Assembly: GCF_020866845.1 (NCBI RefSeq)
Contig: NZ_CP086594.1
Span: 496,001 to 560,000, forward strand
Direction of reading: 5' to 3'
DNA from: Sphingomonas radiodurans
GTDB taxonomy: Bacteria > Pseudomonadota > Alphaproteobacteria > Sphingomonadales > Sphingomonadaceae
DNA length: 64,000 nt
The translations under genes and the position numbers were made by a program. Under the pieces are notes generated by a model that was not told the origin of the DNA, ran no database searches, and was given only the letters and a program-made list of their open reading frames with translations. This document shows positions 36,135-45,145 of this stretch, piece by piece. The number at the start of each line of letters is the position of its first letter. Positions within the stretch are counted from its first letter, which is position 1.

Positions 36135-36889
36135 CGCTCGATGAGGCCGAGCGCGCTCGCTACGCCCGTCAGATCATCCTCAAGGAGCTCGGCGGCGCTG
36201 GTCAACGCCGCCTGAAGCGCGCCACTGTCGCAGTGATCGGCGCCGGCGGGATCGGCTCGCCCGCGATCGCGTACCTCGCCGCCGCGGGAATCGGCCGGCT
36301 AATAATCATCGACGACGATTCGGTCGACCTGTCGAACCTCCAGCGCCAGATCCTCTTCGACACCGCCGACGTCGGCCGCGCAAAAGCCGAAGCGGCCGCC
36401 GCCGCGGCCCGCGCGCTGAACCCGCATGTCGCGACCGACGTCATCATGCAGCGAATCGACACCGCCAACGCCGCCGCGCTGCTCGCCGGCGCCGACGTGG
36501 TGCTCGACGGCTGCGACAATTTCGCGACTCGCCTCGCCGTCGCCGACGCCGCCCTCGCGCTGAAAATCCCCCTGGTCTCCGCCGCCGTCGGCCAGTTCGA
36601 GGGCCAGCTCGCGGTCTATCGCGGATGGGAGGCGGACAAGCCCTGCTATCGCTGCCTTGTCGGCAGTGCGCCCGATCGCGACGAGGCGAGCTGCGCCGAA
36701 CAGGGCGTGCTCGGCCCGGTCACCGGGATGCTCGGCAGCATGGCCGCGCTCGAGGCGATCCGCGCGATCACCCCGTTCGGCAGCGATGCCGCGGGCCAGC
36801 TGATCCTCCTCGACCTGCTCGACCTGCGCTTCCGCAACGTCCGCTTGCCCAAAGACCCCGCCTGCCCCGCATGCAGCGCCGCCGGCTAG
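36131..36889 (+). CDS. ThiF/MoeB/HesA-type adenylyltransferase
   Basis: 252 residues starting [20 protein letters not shown]. The nucleotide-binding AVIGAGGIGSPAIAYLAAAG near 35-54, IDDDSVDLSNLQRQILF near 62 and DGCDNFATRLAVAD near 125 match E1-like enzymes. Zinc cysteines are in CYRC near 175 and CPAC at the C-terminus. There is no rhodanese domain. It activates the C-terminal glycine of a ThiS or MoaD-like sulfur carrier; whether it serves thiamin or molybdopterin cannot be decided, though a molybdenum enzyme lies 9 kb away. Confidence 0.93.
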   Translation: MTLDEAERARYARQIILKELGGAGQRRLKRATVAVIGAGGIGSPAIAYLAAAGIGRLIIIDDDSVDLSNLQRQILFDTADVGRAKAEAAAAAARALNPHVATDVIMQRIDTANAAALLAGADVVLDGCDNFATRLAVADAALALKIPLVSAAVGQFEGQLAVYRGWEADKPCYRCLVGSAPDRDEASCAEQGVLGPVTGMLGSMAALEAIRAITPFGSDAAGQLILLDLLDLRFRNVRLPKDPACPACSAAG

Positions 36890-37620
36890 ATTTCCCCCAG
36901 CGCCCGCCCGCGCAGGAGCTGCTCGACCGCCAGACCCGTCACCGGCAGCGCACCATTCCCTTTGCGCACCGCCACCAGTCCCGCATCGACATGCACGCTC
37001 TGGATCGCCGGGCTGGCCGCGGCGAGCACCGTCAGCTCGAAAACGAAGTTCGTCAGCGCCGGCTGCTCGTGCCACGCATGCGCGGCCGATTGCGCATTCG
37101 GGCGATGCGCCCACGCCCAATTCTCGATCACGTAGAACCCGCCGGGCCGAACCAGCGGAAAGATCGCCGCGAACGTCGCCTTGGTTTCGGCATAGAGATG
37201 CGACGCATCGTCGATCGCCAGGTCGACGCCGGTGGGAAAGTTCTCCCGCGCCGCCATCACCGTGCCCGGCTTGTCCTGCCCGCGCCCATAATAGGTGCGG
37301 ATGTGTGGCCGCTCGGCGCGATAGGCCTCCAGCGCCGCGACCGGCTGACGCCGACGATCCACCCCGACAAGGCAGCGCGGCGCGAACAACTTGTCCCACA
37401 GCACCAGCGACCCGCCCTCGTACAGGCCGATCTCGAGCACGTCGCGCGGGCGATACTTCGTCAGCGTGCGATAACATTCGATCTGCTGGTCGCTCTTGCA
37501 CAGCACGAAGCGCCGCTCATCCGATCGCGGCCGCTCCGACCCGTGCGCCCGATCGAACAGGAACGTCACGCCATCGAGCACGAAAGTCAGGTCGGCAGGC
37601 TCCGCAGTACCCTTCGCCAT
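36886..37620 (-). CDS. Class I SAM-dependent methyltransferase, CmcI-like
   Basis: 244 residues from MAKGTAEPADLTFVLDGVTF. The SAM-binding region is VLEIGLYEGGSLVLWDKLF near 62-80, with the acidic loop VGVDRRRQPVAALEAY near 88 and DLAIDDASHLYAETKATF near 128, followed by PGGFYVIENWAWAHR. This matches the CmcI/cephalosporin-hydroxylase-type methyltransferase group found in glycan and secondary-metabolite clusters. The substrate is unknown. It converges on the thiF-like gene with a four-base stop overlap and follows galU by 79 bases. Confidence 0.85.
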   Translation of the reverse strand: MAKGTAEPADLTFVLDGVTFLFDRAHGSERPRSDERRFVLCKSDQQIECYRTLTKYRPRDVLEIGLYEGGSLVLWDKLFAPRCLVGVDRRRQPVAALEAYRAERPHIRTYYGRGQDKPGTVMAARENFPTGVDLAIDDASHLYAETKATFAAIFPLVRPGGFYVIENWAWAHRPNAQSAAHAWHEQPALTNFVFELTVLAAASPAIQSVHVDAGLVAVRKGNGALPVTGLAVEQLLRGRALGEI

Positions 37621-37699
37621 CAACCGTCGCCGACCCCCGCCCCAACCATCCGCCCCAACGCTGCACCAGGACTCGGGGCCGACGCAAGCCGCGCCGCAC

Positions 37700-38602
37700 T
37701 CAGGGCAGCTGCATTTCCCGCGATTCGCCGAACCCCAGCAAGCCGCGCGCAAAGTCGCGCACCGCCGGCCCGATGTCCTCGCGCCGCAGCGCCAGCGCGA
37801 GGTTCGCCTGGATGTAGCCAGCCTTGTCGCCACAATCGTAGCGTTGGCCATCGAAGGTATAACCGTGGAACGGCTGCTTGCCGATCAGCTGCGCCATCGC
37901 GTCGGTCAGCTGGATCTCGCCACCGGCGCCCTTCACCGGATTGTCGAGGATCTTCATCACCTCCGGCTGCAGTATATAGCGGCCGGGAATCATCAGGTTC
38001 GACGGCGATGTGCCCTTTGCCGGCTTCTCGACCAGCGCCAGCACCTCGGTCAGCGCACCATCGATCTTGCCCGGCGAGATGATGCCATATTTGTCGGTCT
38101 CGCTGTCCGGCACCTCAAGCGCGCCGATCACGTTTCCGCCGACCTTTTCATACGCCGCGACCATCTGCTTCATGAACCCCGGCGTTCCCGCCATCAGCTC
38201 GTCGGGCAGCAGCACCGCGAACGGCTCGTCGCCGACGATGTCGCGCGCGCACCATACAGCATGGCCGAGCCCAAGCGGCTCCTGCTGGCGCACATAGACG
38301 GGCGATCCCGGCTTTTGCCGGATATTCTCGATCACCGTCAGGCTCTTGCCGCGCGCGCGCATTGTCGCCTCGAGCTCGTACGAAATGTCGAAATGATCCT
38401 CGAGCGCGCCCTTGCCGCGCCCGGTGACGAAGATGATCTGCTCGATCCCCGCCTCCAGTGCTTCTTCGACAGCGTATTGGATCAATGGCTTGTCGACGAC
38501 GGTGAGCATTTCCTTCGGCATCGACTTGGTGGCGGGAAGGAACCGCGTGCCGAGACCGGCAACAGGAAACACTGCCTTGCGCAAAGGCTTGATCGACGAC
38601 AT
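37700..38602 (-). CDS. galU: UTP-glucose-1-phosphate uridylyltransferase
   Basis: 300 residues starting MSSIKPLRKAVFPVAGLGTR; GGGGAGAA lies 6-7 bases upstream. GalU landmarks are FPVAGLGTRFLPATKSMPKE, VDKPLIQYAVEEAL, GLGHAVWCAR and LPDELMAG, then VEKPAKGTSPSNL and YDCGDKAGYIQANL. It makes UDP-glucose, used for surface glycans and, in this genome, for the OtsA reaction. It is divergent from wecB. Confidence 0.97.
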   Translation of the reverse strand: MSSIKPLRKAVFPVAGLGTRFLPATKSMPKEMLTVVDKPLIQYAVEEALEAGIEQIIFVTGRGKGALEDHFDISYELEATMRARGKSLTVIENIRQKPGSPVYVRQQEPLGLGHAVWCARDIVGDEPFAVLLPDELMAGTPGFMKQMVAAYEKVGGNVIGALEVPDSETDKYGIISPGKIDGALTEVLALVEKPAKGTSPSNLMIPGRYILQPEVMKILDNPVKGAGGEIQLTDAMAQLIGKQPFHGYTFDGQRYDCGDKAGYIQANLALALRREDIGPAVRDFARGLLGFGESREMQLP

Positions 38603-38720
38603 CGAAATTGTTCTCCCCGTTTCGCGCGCTGGCTTAGCGCGGGGCCGCACAGCGGCAAGTAGCGAATTTTCTATAGTCCGATTAGCGACGCCTTAAATCA
38701 CTTGCGTTACGATACATCGC

Positions 38721-39839
38721 ATGAAGATCCTGGTGATATTCGGAACACGTCCGGAAGCGATCAAACTGTTTCCCGTCGTGCGCGCGCTCGCCGGCGTGCC
38801 GGGGCTGGCGGTGCGCACCTGCGTCACCGCGCAGCATCGCGGCCTGCTCGATCAAGTGCTGGCGATTGCAGGGTTAGTGCCCGACATCGACCTAGACATC
38901 ATGGAGCCGGGACAGACCCTCGATCGGCTCACCGCGAGGCTGCTGGTCGGGATCGGCGATGTGCTTGATGCCGAGCGGCCCGATCGTGTCATCGTCCAGG
39001 GCGACACCGCCACTGCGATGTGCGGCGCGCTCGCTGCCTATTACCGCAAGATCCCCGTCGCGCACGTCGAGGCCGGGCTGCGCTCGGGCAACATCTATCA
39101 TCCCTGGCCCGAGGAGGTGAACCGCCGCATCGTCGCGCCGATCGCCGACCTCCACTTCGCGCCCACCGAGACCGCCGCGCAGGCGCTGGCCCGCGAGAAC
39201 GTCCGCGAGGGTGTCCACGTCACCGGCAACACGGTGATCGATGCGCTGTACTGGACGCGCGAACGGATCGACGCCGACCCCACCCTCGCCGCCGGGCTCG
39301 ATCCGATCGCTGCTCGGTTCGCGGGCAAGCGCATCGTCCTCGTCACCACCCACCGCCGCGAGAATTTCGGCGACGGCATGGCCGCGATCGCCCGCGCCAT
39401 CGCCCGCATCGCGGCCCGCGAGGATGTCGCGGTGCTGTTCCCGATGCACCCCAATCCCAACGTCGTCTCGGTGATGGATACGATCCTCGGCGATCACGCC
39501 AACGTGGCGCGGATCAAGCCGCTCGATTACCCGCATTTCATCCGCGCGCTCGGCCTCTGCCATCTCGCGCTCACTGATTCGGGCGGTGTGCAGGAAGAAG
39601 CGCCCGCGCTCGCCCGCCCCGTGCTCGTGATGCGCGACACGACCGAGCGTCCCGAAGGCGTCGCCGCCGGCACCGCGAAGCTGATCGGATCCGACGAAGA
39701 CCGCATCGTTTCCGAAGTTTTCACCCTTCTCGACGACAAGGCGACCTACGCCGCAATGGCCCGCGCCCACAATCCATTTGGGGACGGCCATGCGAGCGAA
39801 CGGATCGCAAGGATCGTCGCCGATGGTTTCGGATGTTGA
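38721..39839 (+). CDS. wecB: UDP-N-acetylglucosamine 2-epimerase (non-hydrolysing)
   Basis: 372 residues, starting MKILVIFGTRPEAIKLFPVV, the standard WecB N-terminus. Other motifs are VQGDTATAMCGALAAYY near 92, HVEAGLRSGNIYHPWPEEVN near 115, VTTHRRENFG near 210 and LTDSGGVQEEAPAL near 285. It interconverts UDP-GlcNAc and UDP-ManNAc. The next gene, overlapping by 17 bases, oxidises the product, so the pair makes UDP-ManNAcA for a surface polysaccharide. Confidence 0.97.
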   Translation: MKILVIFGTRPEAIKLFPVVRALAGVPGLAVRTCVTAQHRGLLDQVLAIAGLVPDIDLDIMEPGQTLDRLTARLLVGIGDVLDAERPDRVIVQGDTATAMCGALAAYYRKIPVAHVEAGLRSGNIYHPWPEEVNRRIVAPIADLHFAPTETAAQALARENVREGVHVTGNTVIDALYWTRERIDADPTLAAGLDPIAARFAGKRIVLVTTHRRENFGDGMAAIARAIARIAAREDVAVLFPMHPNPNVVSVMDTILGDHANVARIKPLDYPHFIRALGLCHLALTDSGGVQEEAPALARPVLVMRDTTERPEGVAAGTAKLIGSDEDRIVSEVFTLLDDKATYAAMARAHNPFGDGHASERIARIVADGFGC

Positions 39840-41115
39840 ACTCAACGTCGTTGTTCTCGGGCTCGGCTATATCGGCCTGCCTACAGCCGCGGTGATCGCG
39901 CGCACCGGCGCCAAGGTGCTTGGCATCGACGTTCACCAGTCGGTCGTCGACACGATCAACTCGGGCAAGGTGCATATCGAGGAAGTCGATCTCGACGGCC
40001 TCGTCTCCGGCGTCGTAGCGCGCGGATCGTTGCGCGCCTCGATTCAGATCGAGCCAGCGGATGTCTTCGTTATCGCCGTGCCGACCCCCTTCTCCGACGA
40101 TCGCTCGCCCAACATCGGCTATGTCCTGAAGGCCGCGACCAGCGTCGCCGCGGTGCTCAAGACCGGCGACACAGTGATTCTTGAATCGACCTCGCCCGTT
40201 GGCACGACCGAACAGGTCCGCGACCTGCTCGCCAAGCTGCGCCCCGATCTGCGCGCGCCGGGCCTCGGCGACGGCGCCGACTATGCCGTCGCTTACTGCC
40301 CCGAGCGCGTGCTCCCGGGCCGCATTCTCGTCGAGCTGATCGACAATGATCGCGTCATCGGCGGCATCACCCCGCGCTGCGCCCGCAAGGCGCTCGCCTT
40401 CTACCGCCGCTTCGTGCGCGGCGCCTGCGTCACCACCAATTCGCGCGCCGCCGAGATGACGAAGCTGACCGAAAACGCCTTTCGCGACGTCAACATCGCC
40501 TTCGCCAACGAACTCAGTCTGGTCGCCGACACGATGGGTGTCGACGTGTGGGAAGTGATTCGCCTCGCCAACCGCCACCCGCGCGTGAACATCCTGCAGC
40601 CCGGCCCCGGCGTCGGCGGCCATTGCATCGCAGTCGATCCGTGGTTCCTGGTCAGCGCCGATCCGAAGAACACCCCGCTGATCCGCACCGCGCGCGAAGT
40701 GAACGACGGGAAGACCGAACACGTCATCGCACGTGCCGCCGCGCTGATCGAAGCGAATCCCGGCGTGGCGGTCGCTTGCATGGGCCTCGCCTTCAAGGCC
40801 AACATCGATGATTTCCGCGAAAGCCCCGCGTTGAAGATCGCCGCCGCGCTGGCGCAGCGCTTCGGCAGCCGCGTCCGCATCGTCGAGCCTTACGCCTCAA
40901 GCCTCCCCGAAGCATTCGATCGCACCGGCGCGACACTGATCGACGTCGACACCGCGATTGAGCGCTGCCCGGTGATGATCGTGCTCGTCGATCACGACAT
41001 CTTCCGCTCGATTCCGCTCGAAGAGCGCGACGGCAAGCAAGTGCTCGACACCCGCGGCATCTGGACCGACCAACCCCCCGCCCGCACCCCGCAGCCGCTG
41101 CGCTTGGCGGTCTGA
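39823..41115 (+). CDS. wecC: UDP-N-acetyl-D-mannosamine dehydrogenase
   Basis: 430 residues from MVSDVELNVVVLGLGYIGLP; AAGGA is 9 bases upstream of the ATG, inside wecB. The NAD-binding site is VVVLGLGYIGLPTAAVIA, the middle domain includes ESTSPVGTTEQV and ENAFRDVNIAFANEL, and the catalytic cysteine lies in GPGVGGHCIAVDPWFL near 262. The C-terminal domain has GLAFKANIDDFRESPAL. It oxidises UDP-ManNAc twice to UDP-ManNAcA. No glycosyltransferase or export genes follow, so the user polysaccharide is encoded elsewhere. Confidence 0.96.
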   Translation: MVSDVELNVVVLGLGYIGLPTAAVIARTGAKVLGIDVHQSVVDTINSGKVHIEEVDLDGLVSGVVARGSLRASIQIEPADVFVIAVPTPFSDDRSPNIGYVLKAATSVAAVLKTGDTVILESTSPVGTTEQVRDLLAKLRPDLRAPGLGDGADYAVAYCPERVLPGRILVELIDNDRVIGGITPRCARKALAFYRRFVRGACVTTNSRAAEMTKLTENAFRDVNIAFANELSLVADTMGVDVWEVIRLANRHPRVNILQPGPGVGGHCIAVDPWFLVSADPKNTPLIRTAREVNDGKTEHVIARAAALIEANPGVAVACMGLAFKANIDDFRESPALKIAAALAQRFGSRVRIVEPYASSLPEAFDRTGATLIDVDTAIERCPVMIVLVDHDIFRSIPLEERDGKQVLDTRGIWTDQPPARTPQPLRLAV

Positions 41116-41180
41116 TCGACGTACAAAGCCGCGACAGGGCTGCCTCACTACCTTTAGGTTGCCCCGCGCTCCCCTCCCTC

Positions 41181-41297
41181 CGTTCGTACTGAGGAGGTGC
41201 TGAGCCGCAGGCGAAGTGCCGTCTCGAAGTACATTGCCAGACTCAACCCTCCGAGACGGCACCTCGCCGCCGGCTCAGCACCTCCTCAGCACGAACG
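41181..41297. repeat. Large imperfect inverted repeat (REP/BIME-like)
   Basis: A left arm of about 48 bases (41181-41228, beginning CGTTCGTACTGAGGAGGTGC) and a right arm (41250-41297, ending CTCCTCAGCACGAACG) are near inverse copies, each also carrying GTGCCGTCTCGAAG or its complement. Between them is a ~21-base loop. The pattern CGTTCGT-CTGAG...CTCGAAG resembles sphingomonad intergenic repeats. It fills most of the 278-base gap between wecC and the phosphatase gene; no gene is seen there. Confidence 0.8.
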
Positions 41298-41393
41298 GGC
41301 TTTGCAGAGACCCCCGCACTGGCGCCCCTCACCCATGTTGCAGCCGCGAAGAAGCTCCGGTAAGGGCAGCGCTTTCCCGAAGTACCCTCGCTT

Positions 41394-42179
41394 ATGCTTT
41401 CGCGCCTTCTTTCGCGCCGCCGCCCCGAACCGATCCACGCACAGCTGCCCCACGGGCGGCGTATCTACGCCATCGGTGATATCCATGGTCGGCTGGACTT
41501 GCTCGATGATCTGCTCGCCCAGATCGCGGAGGACGATATGGCCCGCGGGCCGGCGCAGACCGGGCTCGTCTTCCTCGGCGATCTCGTCGATCGCGGCCCC
41601 GAATCGGCCGGCGTGGTCGAGCGCGTCCGTGTTTTATGCGCCGAGCGGCCCGACACGCGCTGCCTCGCGGGCAATCACGAGGAAATCCTGCTCGGCGCCT
41701 ATGACGGCGACACGGATCTGCTTCGGTTGCTGCTGCGCGCCGGCGGGACGGAGACGCTGCTGAGCTACGGCCTCGGCGAAGCGGAGTTCGATGCCGCGAC
41801 AATCCCAGAACTGGCCGAGCTGATCGTCCAGCACATCCCCGCCGAACACATCGCCTTCTTGCGCGCACTCGATGATTACGTCGTCGAAGGGGATTATCTC
41901 TTCGTCCATGCCGGGATCCGCCCCGGCGTCGCGCTAGACCGTCAGGCGACCAACGACCTGCGCTGGATTCGCGAGCCGTTCCTAAACCACGGCGGCAATC
42001 ACGGCATGCTCGTCGTTCATGGTCACACGATCACTGAAGAGATCGACGAGCGCGACAATCGTATTGGCATCGATACCGGCGCCTATCGCAGTGGCAGGCT
42101 GACCGCACTTGGAATGGAAGGCGACCGACGCTGGAGCCTCGCGACTGGGGCGGACAAGCATCTGGCGACGCTGTCGTAA
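41394..42179 (+). CDS. PPP-type metallophosphatase (Ser/Thr phosphatase or Ap4A-hydrolase-like)
   Basis: 261 residues. The motif series IYAIGDIHGRLDLLDDL near 24, FLGDLVDRGPES near 60 and CLAGNHEEILLG near 90 defines the PPP branch of calcineurin-like phosphatases; later metal histidines are in LFVHAGIRPG near 168 and LVVHGHTIT near 205. It would remove phosphate from proteins or cleave dinucleotide polyphosphates. The sequence does not decide between them. It stands alone behind the inverted repeat. Confidence 0.92.
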   Translation: MLSRLLSRRRPEPIHAQLPHGRRIYAIGDIHGRLDLLDDLLAQIAEDDMARGPAQTGLVFLGDLVDRGPESAGVVERVRVLCAERPDTRCLAGNHEEILLGAYDGDTDLLRLLLRAGGTETLLSYGLGEAEFDAATIPELAELIVQHIPAEHIAFLRALDDYVVEGDYLFVHAGIRPGVALDRQATNDLRWIREPFLNHGGNHGMLVVHGHTITEEIDERDNRIGIDTGAYRSGRLTALGMEGDRRWSLATGADKHLATLS

Positions 42180-42314
42180 ATCTGACATGTCGTCTTTCGG
42201 CATCAGTCCGTCGTTTTTGACTTGAACCTCCACGGATTTGGAGTGTTTATCGGATTGCGTTGCACTGTGATCTCTGTAAGGGGCTCGGCGACGGACAATA
42301 AAGGGAGTCCTGTA

Positions 42315-42560
42315 ATGAAGCTTCGTGGTTACCTGGCAGCTGTTGCTGCCGCTTCGCTCGCTGCGGCTCCTGCCGTTGCTGCTCCTGCCAACTCGGCATC
42401 GAGCCTCTCGGTCGCCAAGGCATCGCGCGCTTCGGCACCGGTTGCCAAGGGCGACAAGGCTGCTGGCGGCGGCATCATCGTTGCGGTTCTCGCCGCAGCG
42501 GCTGTGATCGCTGGCATTGTGATCATCGCCGATTCGGACGATGATTCGGACAGCAACTAA
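42315..42560 (+). CDS. 81-residue secreted or membrane-anchored protein
   Basis: Starts MKLRGYLAAVAAASLAAAPA with a cleavable-looking signal (AVA-AP near residue 23), a Ser/Ala-rich linker, one strong hydrophobic helix GGGIIVAVLAAAAVIAGIVI and a short acidic tail DSDDDSDSN. GGGAG lies about 7 bases upstream and a rho-independent terminator follows, so it is an independent transcript. Function unknown; proteins with this signal-plus-helix-plus-acidic-tail design recur in sphingomonads as far as I recall. Confidence 0.7.
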   Translation: MKLRGYLAAVAAASLAAAPAVAAPANSASSLSVAKASRASAPVAKGDKAAGGGIIVAVLAAAAVIAGIVIIADSDDDSDSN

Positions 42561-42581
42561 GTCCAACCGGATTTGGTAAGG

Positions 42582-42612
42582 AATAGCGGTCCTTCGGGGC
42601 CGCTATTTTTTT
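42582..42612 (+). terminator. Rho-independent terminator
   Basis: AATAGCGG (42582-42589) and CCGCTATT (42600-42607) pair around TCCTTCGGGG, whose ends TCC/GGG extend the stem to leave a UUCG tetraloop, followed by seven Ts. It ends the 81-residue protein transcript. Confidence 0.9.
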
Positions 42613-42822
42613 GTCCGCCGCAGATCGGTTCGCTCAGCACAAGTCTGTCCTACATTCTCGCTCGGCTTCATGATTGGACGATGGTCCTCTCTGCCGCACG
42701 CCCGCCGACCGTGAATGTTGAGACGTTGGACAAAACCGTGCGACAGCCTCAACTTCCTCAACATTCGCGGCCAACGCCCGCGACCCGCTAAGCGGGCGCG
42801 TCAAAAATCAGGAGAGAGAACA

Positions 42823-43605
42823 ATGCCCTATTCCCCCTTCGACCTTGGCGGCAAAGTCGCGCTGATTACGGGCGGTAATGGTGGAATCGGGCTCGGCATG
42901 GCCGATGCGCTCGCGCAGGCCGGTGCCGATGTGATCGTCTGGGGCAATAATCCCGCCAAGAATGCCGCTGCCGAGGCAAAGCTGTCCGCGCACGGCACCC
43001 GCGTGCTGGTCGAGCGCGTCGACGTGGCAGACGAAGCCGCGGTCGACGAGGGTGTAGCGCGCGCAGTCGCGACGTTCGGCCGGCTCGACTTCGTCGCCGC
43101 CAACGCCGGCGTCGGCGAGAGCGCGGAGTCGTTCCACACCACCAGCACCGATCTGTGGCGCCGCGTGCTCGCGGTGAACCTCGATGGCGTGTTCTGGACG
43201 CTGCGCGCCGCGGCGAAGCACATGGTTGCGCGCGCCGACTCAGGCGATCGCGGCGGCTCGCTGCTCGCCACCTCATCGACCTCCGCCGTCCATGGCGCGC
43301 CGCGCAACCAGGCCTATGCCGCCACCAAGGGTGCGCTACTGCCGATGATTCGCGGAATTGCAGTCGAATACGCCCGCCACGAGATCCGCGCCAACGCGAT
43401 CCTCCCCGGCTGGATCCGTTCGGACATGACCGCCGGCGCACAGGGCTCGCAGAAATTCACCGACAAGGTGATCACCCGCGTGCCGATGCGCCGCTGGGGC
43501 GAGCCCGAGGATTTCGGCGGCCTCGCGGTGTACCTCGCCTCGGACGCCTCGCGCTTCCACACCGGCGACACGTTCACCGTCGATGGCGGCTATACGATCT
43601 TCTGA
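42823..43605 (+). CDS. SDR family oxidoreductase
   Basis: 260 residues from MPYSPFDLGGKVALITGGNG, with GGAGAG upstream. Cofactor motif TGGNGGIGLGMADALA near 16, NAGVGES near 92, active-site serine in LLATSSTSAV near 148 and YAATKGAL with Tyr and Lys near 163, all intact, unlike the SDR at 26613. C-terminal GDTFTVDGGYTIF is usual for FabG/glucose-dehydrogenase-like members. The substrate is not evident. Confidence 0.93.
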   Translation: MPYSPFDLGGKVALITGGNGGIGLGMADALAQAGADVIVWGNNPAKNAAAEAKLSAHGTRVLVERVDVADEAAVDEGVARAVATFGRLDFVAANAGVGESAESFHTTSTDLWRRVLAVNLDGVFWTLRAAAKHMVARADSGDRGGSLLATSSTSAVHGAPRNQAYAATKGALLPMIRGIAVEYARHEIRANAILPGWIRSDMTAGAQGSQKFTDKVITRVPMRRWGEPEDFGGLAVYLASDASRFHTGDTFTVDGGYTIF

Positions 43606-43642
43606 TGTGGCGAGTCGGCGCCCGCTCGCCTACAGGCCGCGC

Positions 43643-44488
43643 ATGACCGAGATCACCGTCGCTGCGCTGCAGCTCGCCTTCTCCGACGATATCGACCGGA
43701 ACATCGCCAACGTCTCGCGCCTCGTGCGTGAGGCTGCGGCAAAGGGCGCGCAAGTGATCCTGCCGCCCGAACTGTTCGAAGGCGAATATTTCTGCCGCGT
43801 CGAGGACGAAGGCCTGTTCGCCAACGCCAAGCCGACCGCCGAGCACAAGGCGGTGCGGGCCATGCAAGCGCTCGCCGCCGAGCTCAAGGTCCACATCCCG
43901 ACCAGCTTCTTCGAGGCTGATGGCCCGCATCACTACAACAGCCTCGCGATGATCGGCCCCGACGGCCAGGTCCAAGGCGTCTACCGCAAGAGCCACATCC
44001 CCGATGGCCCCGGCTACGAGGAGAAATTCTATTTCCGCCCCGGCAACACCGGGTTCAAGGTGTGGGATGGTCCCGCTAAGCTGGGTGTCGGCATCTGCTG
44101 GGACCAATGGTACCCCGAAACCGCCCGCGCAATGATGCTGATGGGCGCCGAAATACTGTTCTACCCCACCGCGATCGGCAGCGAGCCGCACGACACCTCG
44201 CTCGACACCGCCCGCCTCTGGCGCCGCGCGATGGTCGGTCATGCCGTATCGAACGTCGTACCCATCGTGGCGGCAAACCGCGTCGGCGTCGAGCACGGCC
44301 AGACCTTCTACGGCACCAGCTTCATCTGCGACGAGCGCGGCGACATCCTGGCCGAGCTCGGCCGCGGCGACGAAGGCGTGATAACCGCGACGCTCGACCT
44401 CGACATCGTCAAGCGCCACCGCGCCGCCTTCGGCTTCTTCCGCGATCGCCGCCCCGAACTCTACGGCCGGCTGGTAGCGGACATCTGA
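43643..44488 (+). CDS. aguB: N-carbamoylputrescine amidase
   Basis: 281 residues of the nitrilase superfamily. The Glu-Lys-Cys triad is seen in LPPELFEGEYFCR near 40, YRKSHIPDGPGYEEKFYF near 114 and GVGICWDQWYPETAR near 150; these exact neighbourhoods are characteristic of AguB. It converts N-carbamoylputrescine to putrescine. The usual partner agmatine deiminase (aguA) is not in the window. Confidence 0.94.
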   Translation: MTEITVAALQLAFSDDIDRNIANVSRLVREAAAKGAQVILPPELFEGEYFCRVEDEGLFANAKPTAEHKAVRAMQALAAELKVHIPTSFFEADGPHHYNSLAMIGPDGQVQGVYRKSHIPDGPGYEEKFYFRPGNTGFKVWDGPAKLGVGICWDQWYPETARAMMLMGAEILFYPTAIGSEPHDTSLDTARLWRRAMVGHAVSNVVPIVAANRVGVEHGQTFYGTSFICDERGDILAELGRGDEGVITATLDLDIVKRHRAAFGFFRDRRPELYGRLVADI

Positions 44489-44490
44489 CG

Positions 44491-44516
44491 CTCCCCTCCC
44501 GCAACCGGGAAGGGAG
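44491..44516. repeat. Palindromic repeat between converging genes
   Basis: CTCCCCTCCCG and CGGGAAGGGAG pair with one mismatch around CAAC. It is a diverged relative of the CCCCTCCCGC palindrome at 31321 and 34538, and sits 2 bases after aguB and 8 before the end of the DUF892 gene, where it might also stop transcription. Confidence 0.6.
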
Positions 44517-44524
44517 CCGTAGAC

Positions 44525-45040
44525 TTAGGCTTCGGCAAGCTCCGCCTTCGCATTGATCTTGCTCGTCGCAAGCTTCGAGAGCTTCTCGTCGGTCGCCTTC
44601 TCTTCAGCCAGCGTCTCGCCAAGAACCTTGGCGATATCGGCATGCCCAAGCTCCTCGGCCCAGGCGATCAGCGTGCCGTAGCGCGTGATCTCATAATGCT
44701 CCACCGCCTGCGCCGAAGCGATCAGCGCCGCATCGAGCACCGCCTTGTCCGAAATTTCGCCAGCGATCTCGTTGGTCTCCTTGATGATCCCATCGATCGC
44801 CGGGCACGTCACCGCCTTGGGCTTCTGGCCATGCATCTCAAACACACGCTCCAGCCGCGCGATCTGGCCCTCGGTTTCTTTCAGGTGCAGCTCGAAGCCC
44901 TTGCGGAGTGCCGGCGCGGTCGCCTTGGCGATCATCTTCGGCAGCGCCTTGGTGATCTGATGCTCGGCGTAATAGATATCCTGCAGCGTATGGACGAACA
45001 GATCGTCCAGGGTCGCAATATCTTTCGTGAACAGTCCCAT
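44525..45040 (-). CDS. DUF892 ferritin-like protein (YciE/YciF family)
   Basis: 171 residues from MGLFTKDIATLDDLFVHTLQ, chosen for AGGAGCGAG just upstream. The four-helix bundle reads DIYYAEHQITKALPKMIAKA, LKETEGQIARLERVFEMHG, ALIASAQAVEHYEITRYGTL and ETLAEEKATDEKLSKLA, with Glu/His residues placed for a di-iron centre. The family is induced by osmotic and general stress in enterobacteria. Function in detail is unknown. Confidence 0.93.
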   Translation of the reverse strand: MGLFTKDIATLDDLFVHTLQDIYYAEHQITKALPKMIAKATAPALRKGFELHLKETEGQIARLERVFEMHGQKPKAVTCPAIDGIIKETNEIAGEISDKAVLDAALIASAQAVEHYEITRYGTLIAWAEELGHADIAKVLGETLAEEKATDEKLSKLATSKINAKAELAEA

Positions 45041-45145
45041 GATCTCGCTCCTAATGCTCGCTATGATCAAGTTTCGCCCGCATTGTGCGAACTTAACCTA
45101 TAGCGAGCATGCGGCGCGGAGGTTCCGGCCAGCGGCCGCGCACCG

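Noticed and set aside
41181..41297. Possible CRISPR array or insertion-sequence end
   Set aside because: Only one inverted pair, no direct repeats with spacers and no transposase nearby.
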